In this document: in pieces, positions 63,370 to 64,000 of the stretch
Layout: each line of letters starts with the position of its first letter
Position numbering within the stretch: the first letter of the stretch is position 1
Assembly (NCBI GenBank): GCA_920105625.2
Contig: OV050031.1
Coordinates: 78,749,995 to 78,813,994 of the forward strand
Source of the DNA: Clusia tigrina
Taxonomy: Eukaryota; Arthropoda; Insecta; Diptera; Clusiidae
Length of the DNA: 64,000 bases
Direction of reading: 5' to 3'
Notes under the pieces: model-generated
The model's database searches: none
What the model was told of the DNA's origin: nothing
What the model saw: only the letters and a program-made list of their open reading frames with translations
Made by a program: the position numbers and the translations under genes

Positions 63370-64000
63370 GGGGTAGATATAGGCATAGGTAAGGCAGCAG
63401 ACCCACCCAATCGAGAGCGGCAGCGACGGAGACTATTACAGAGACGCTAAACAGAGGCTGCTACGCCGACTGAGACGCTGACTGAAGGAGATAGTGGTAG
63501 ATATAGGCGTACAGAAGGCAGCAGACGCCAAAATCGACAGCGGCGACGGCTGAGACGCCTACAGAGACGCTGAGAGAGGCTGCGACGCCGACACAGACGC
63601 CGACTGAGGCATATAGGGTTAGATATAGGCATAGAGAAGGCAGCACACCCCCACTCGACAGCGGCAGCGACTGAGATGCCTACAGAGACGCTTACAGAGG
63701 ATGCGACAGCGACTGAGAAGCCGACTGATGCAGATAGGGGTAGATATAGGCATAGAGAAGGCAGCAGACCCCCCAATCGACAGCGGCAGTGACTGAGACG
63801 CCTACAGAGACGGTGACAGAGGCTCCGACGCCGACTGAGACAGATTGGTTTAGATATAAGCATACAGAAGGCAGCAGACCCCCAAATCGATAGCGGCAGA
63901 GACTGAGATGCCTAGAGAGACGCCTACAGAGACGCTGACAGAGGCTGCGACACTAACTGAGACGCCGACTTAGGCAGATAGGGGTAGATATAGGCATAGA
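63370..64000 (+). repeat. Copy of 13,995-14,625
   Basis: Compared line by line by eye, these 631 bases match 13,995-14,625 at a constant offset of 49,375. I saw one difference: ggggtagatatagg near 63,981 versus ggggtagctatagg near 14,606. The match runs off the window edge, so the true duplicated block may be longer. Confidence 0.9.

Larger units (their letters stand above)
99..64000 (+). repeat. Head-to-tail satellite array, 110/122-bp monomer
   Basis: Every stretch read in this interval is a variant of the same monomer in the same orientation. The right half is fixed in length (gcagatagggg, tagatataggcatag, agaaggcagcag, a C-tract, aatcgacagcgg). The left half is built from 12-bp steps ending in one to seven gacgccgactga units. 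Measured start-to-start distances give 110 bp (35,659 to 35,769) and 122 bp (44,694 to 44,816). A hand count of a 122-bp consensus gives A36 C33 G41 T12, about 61% GC, strongly T-poor on the + strand. No unique, non-satellite sequence longer than a few tens of bases was seen. Long arrays with higher-order structure are typical of eukaryotic heterochromatin; the chromosomal position and the species are not visible from the sequence. Confidence 0.97.

Noticed and set aside
99..64000. CRISPR array
   Set aside because: The units are 110-122 bp with no short conserved repeat alternating with unique spacers; all parts of the unit are repeated. No cas genes are present.
1..64000. Transposons, terminal repeats, tRNA, rRNA, promoters and terminators
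   Set aside because: No sequence outside the satellite family was found. No clover-leaf, transposase or reverse-transcriptase frame, or long inverted repeat was seen apart from the orientation switch at the left edge.

Overview
The whole 64 kb window is one satellite DNA array. I can support no protein-coding gene, RNA gene, transposon, CRISPR array, origin or regulatory site in it. The basic unit is a monomer of about 110 or 122 bp, so the window holds roughly 550 monomers. Everything from about base 99 to the end runs head to tail in one orientation. The first ~98 bases are a monomer in the opposite orientation, so the window starts almost exactly on an inversion junction. A megabase-style satellite with higher-order repeats points to a eukaryotic chromosome (centromeric, pericentromeric, subtelomeric or other heterochromatin). 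Nothing in the sequence lets me name the lineage.

Monomer anatomy. The left half is a ladder of degenerate 12-mers (gacgcctacaga, gacgctgacaga, gaggctgcgacg, then one to seven copies of gacgccgactga). The right half is a fixed-length block of about 65-70 bp running through gcagatagggg, tagatataggcatag, agaaggcagcag, a C-tract and aatcgacagcgg. One copy of gacgccgactga gives 110 bp and two give 122 bp, so the length classes differ by one 12-mer. In a hand-counted 122-bp consensus the + strand is about 61% GC, has three A for each T, and carries 10 CpG (close to expectation). Recurrent monomer variants carry diagnostic motifs: CAAGCC, ATTGGGG/AAGCATACAG, GATTCG, ACTCACCC, GGCCGCAG, GATTTAGG and GCTTTGACG.

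Higher-order layout. Variant monomers recur in fixed order, giving higher-order repeats (HORs) whose copies are nearly identical although neighbouring monomers differ a lot: HOR-A (2.07 kb, four copies, 6.0-13.9 kb, again at 59.9-63.1 kb); HOR-B (2.85 kb, 14.9-20.2 kb); HOR-C (2,177 bp, 18.6-25.2 kb); HOR-D (2,959 bp, 24.8-28.85 kb); HOR-E (3.0 kb, 26.6-33.2 kb); a mixed stretch 33.2-36.4 kb; HOR-F (3.1-3.3 kb, 36.4-45.2 kb); a mixed stretch 45.2-46.5 kb; HOR-G (4.2/4.55 kb, 46.5-55.2 kb). Letters are my own labels. Blocks overlap because successive duplications used different breakpoints.

Above this is a fourth level. The left 5.3 kb of the window recurs at about 53.2-59.9 kb, followed by more HOR-A, and the last ~630 bases match 13,995-14,625 with one difference seen by eye at an exact offset of 49,375 bp. 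The hierarchy is therefore 12 bp, then 110/122 bp, then 2-4.6 kb, then ~50 kb. All open reading frames are by-products: the monomer length is 2 modulo 3, and the - strand consensus has only one stop trinucleotide per monomer.
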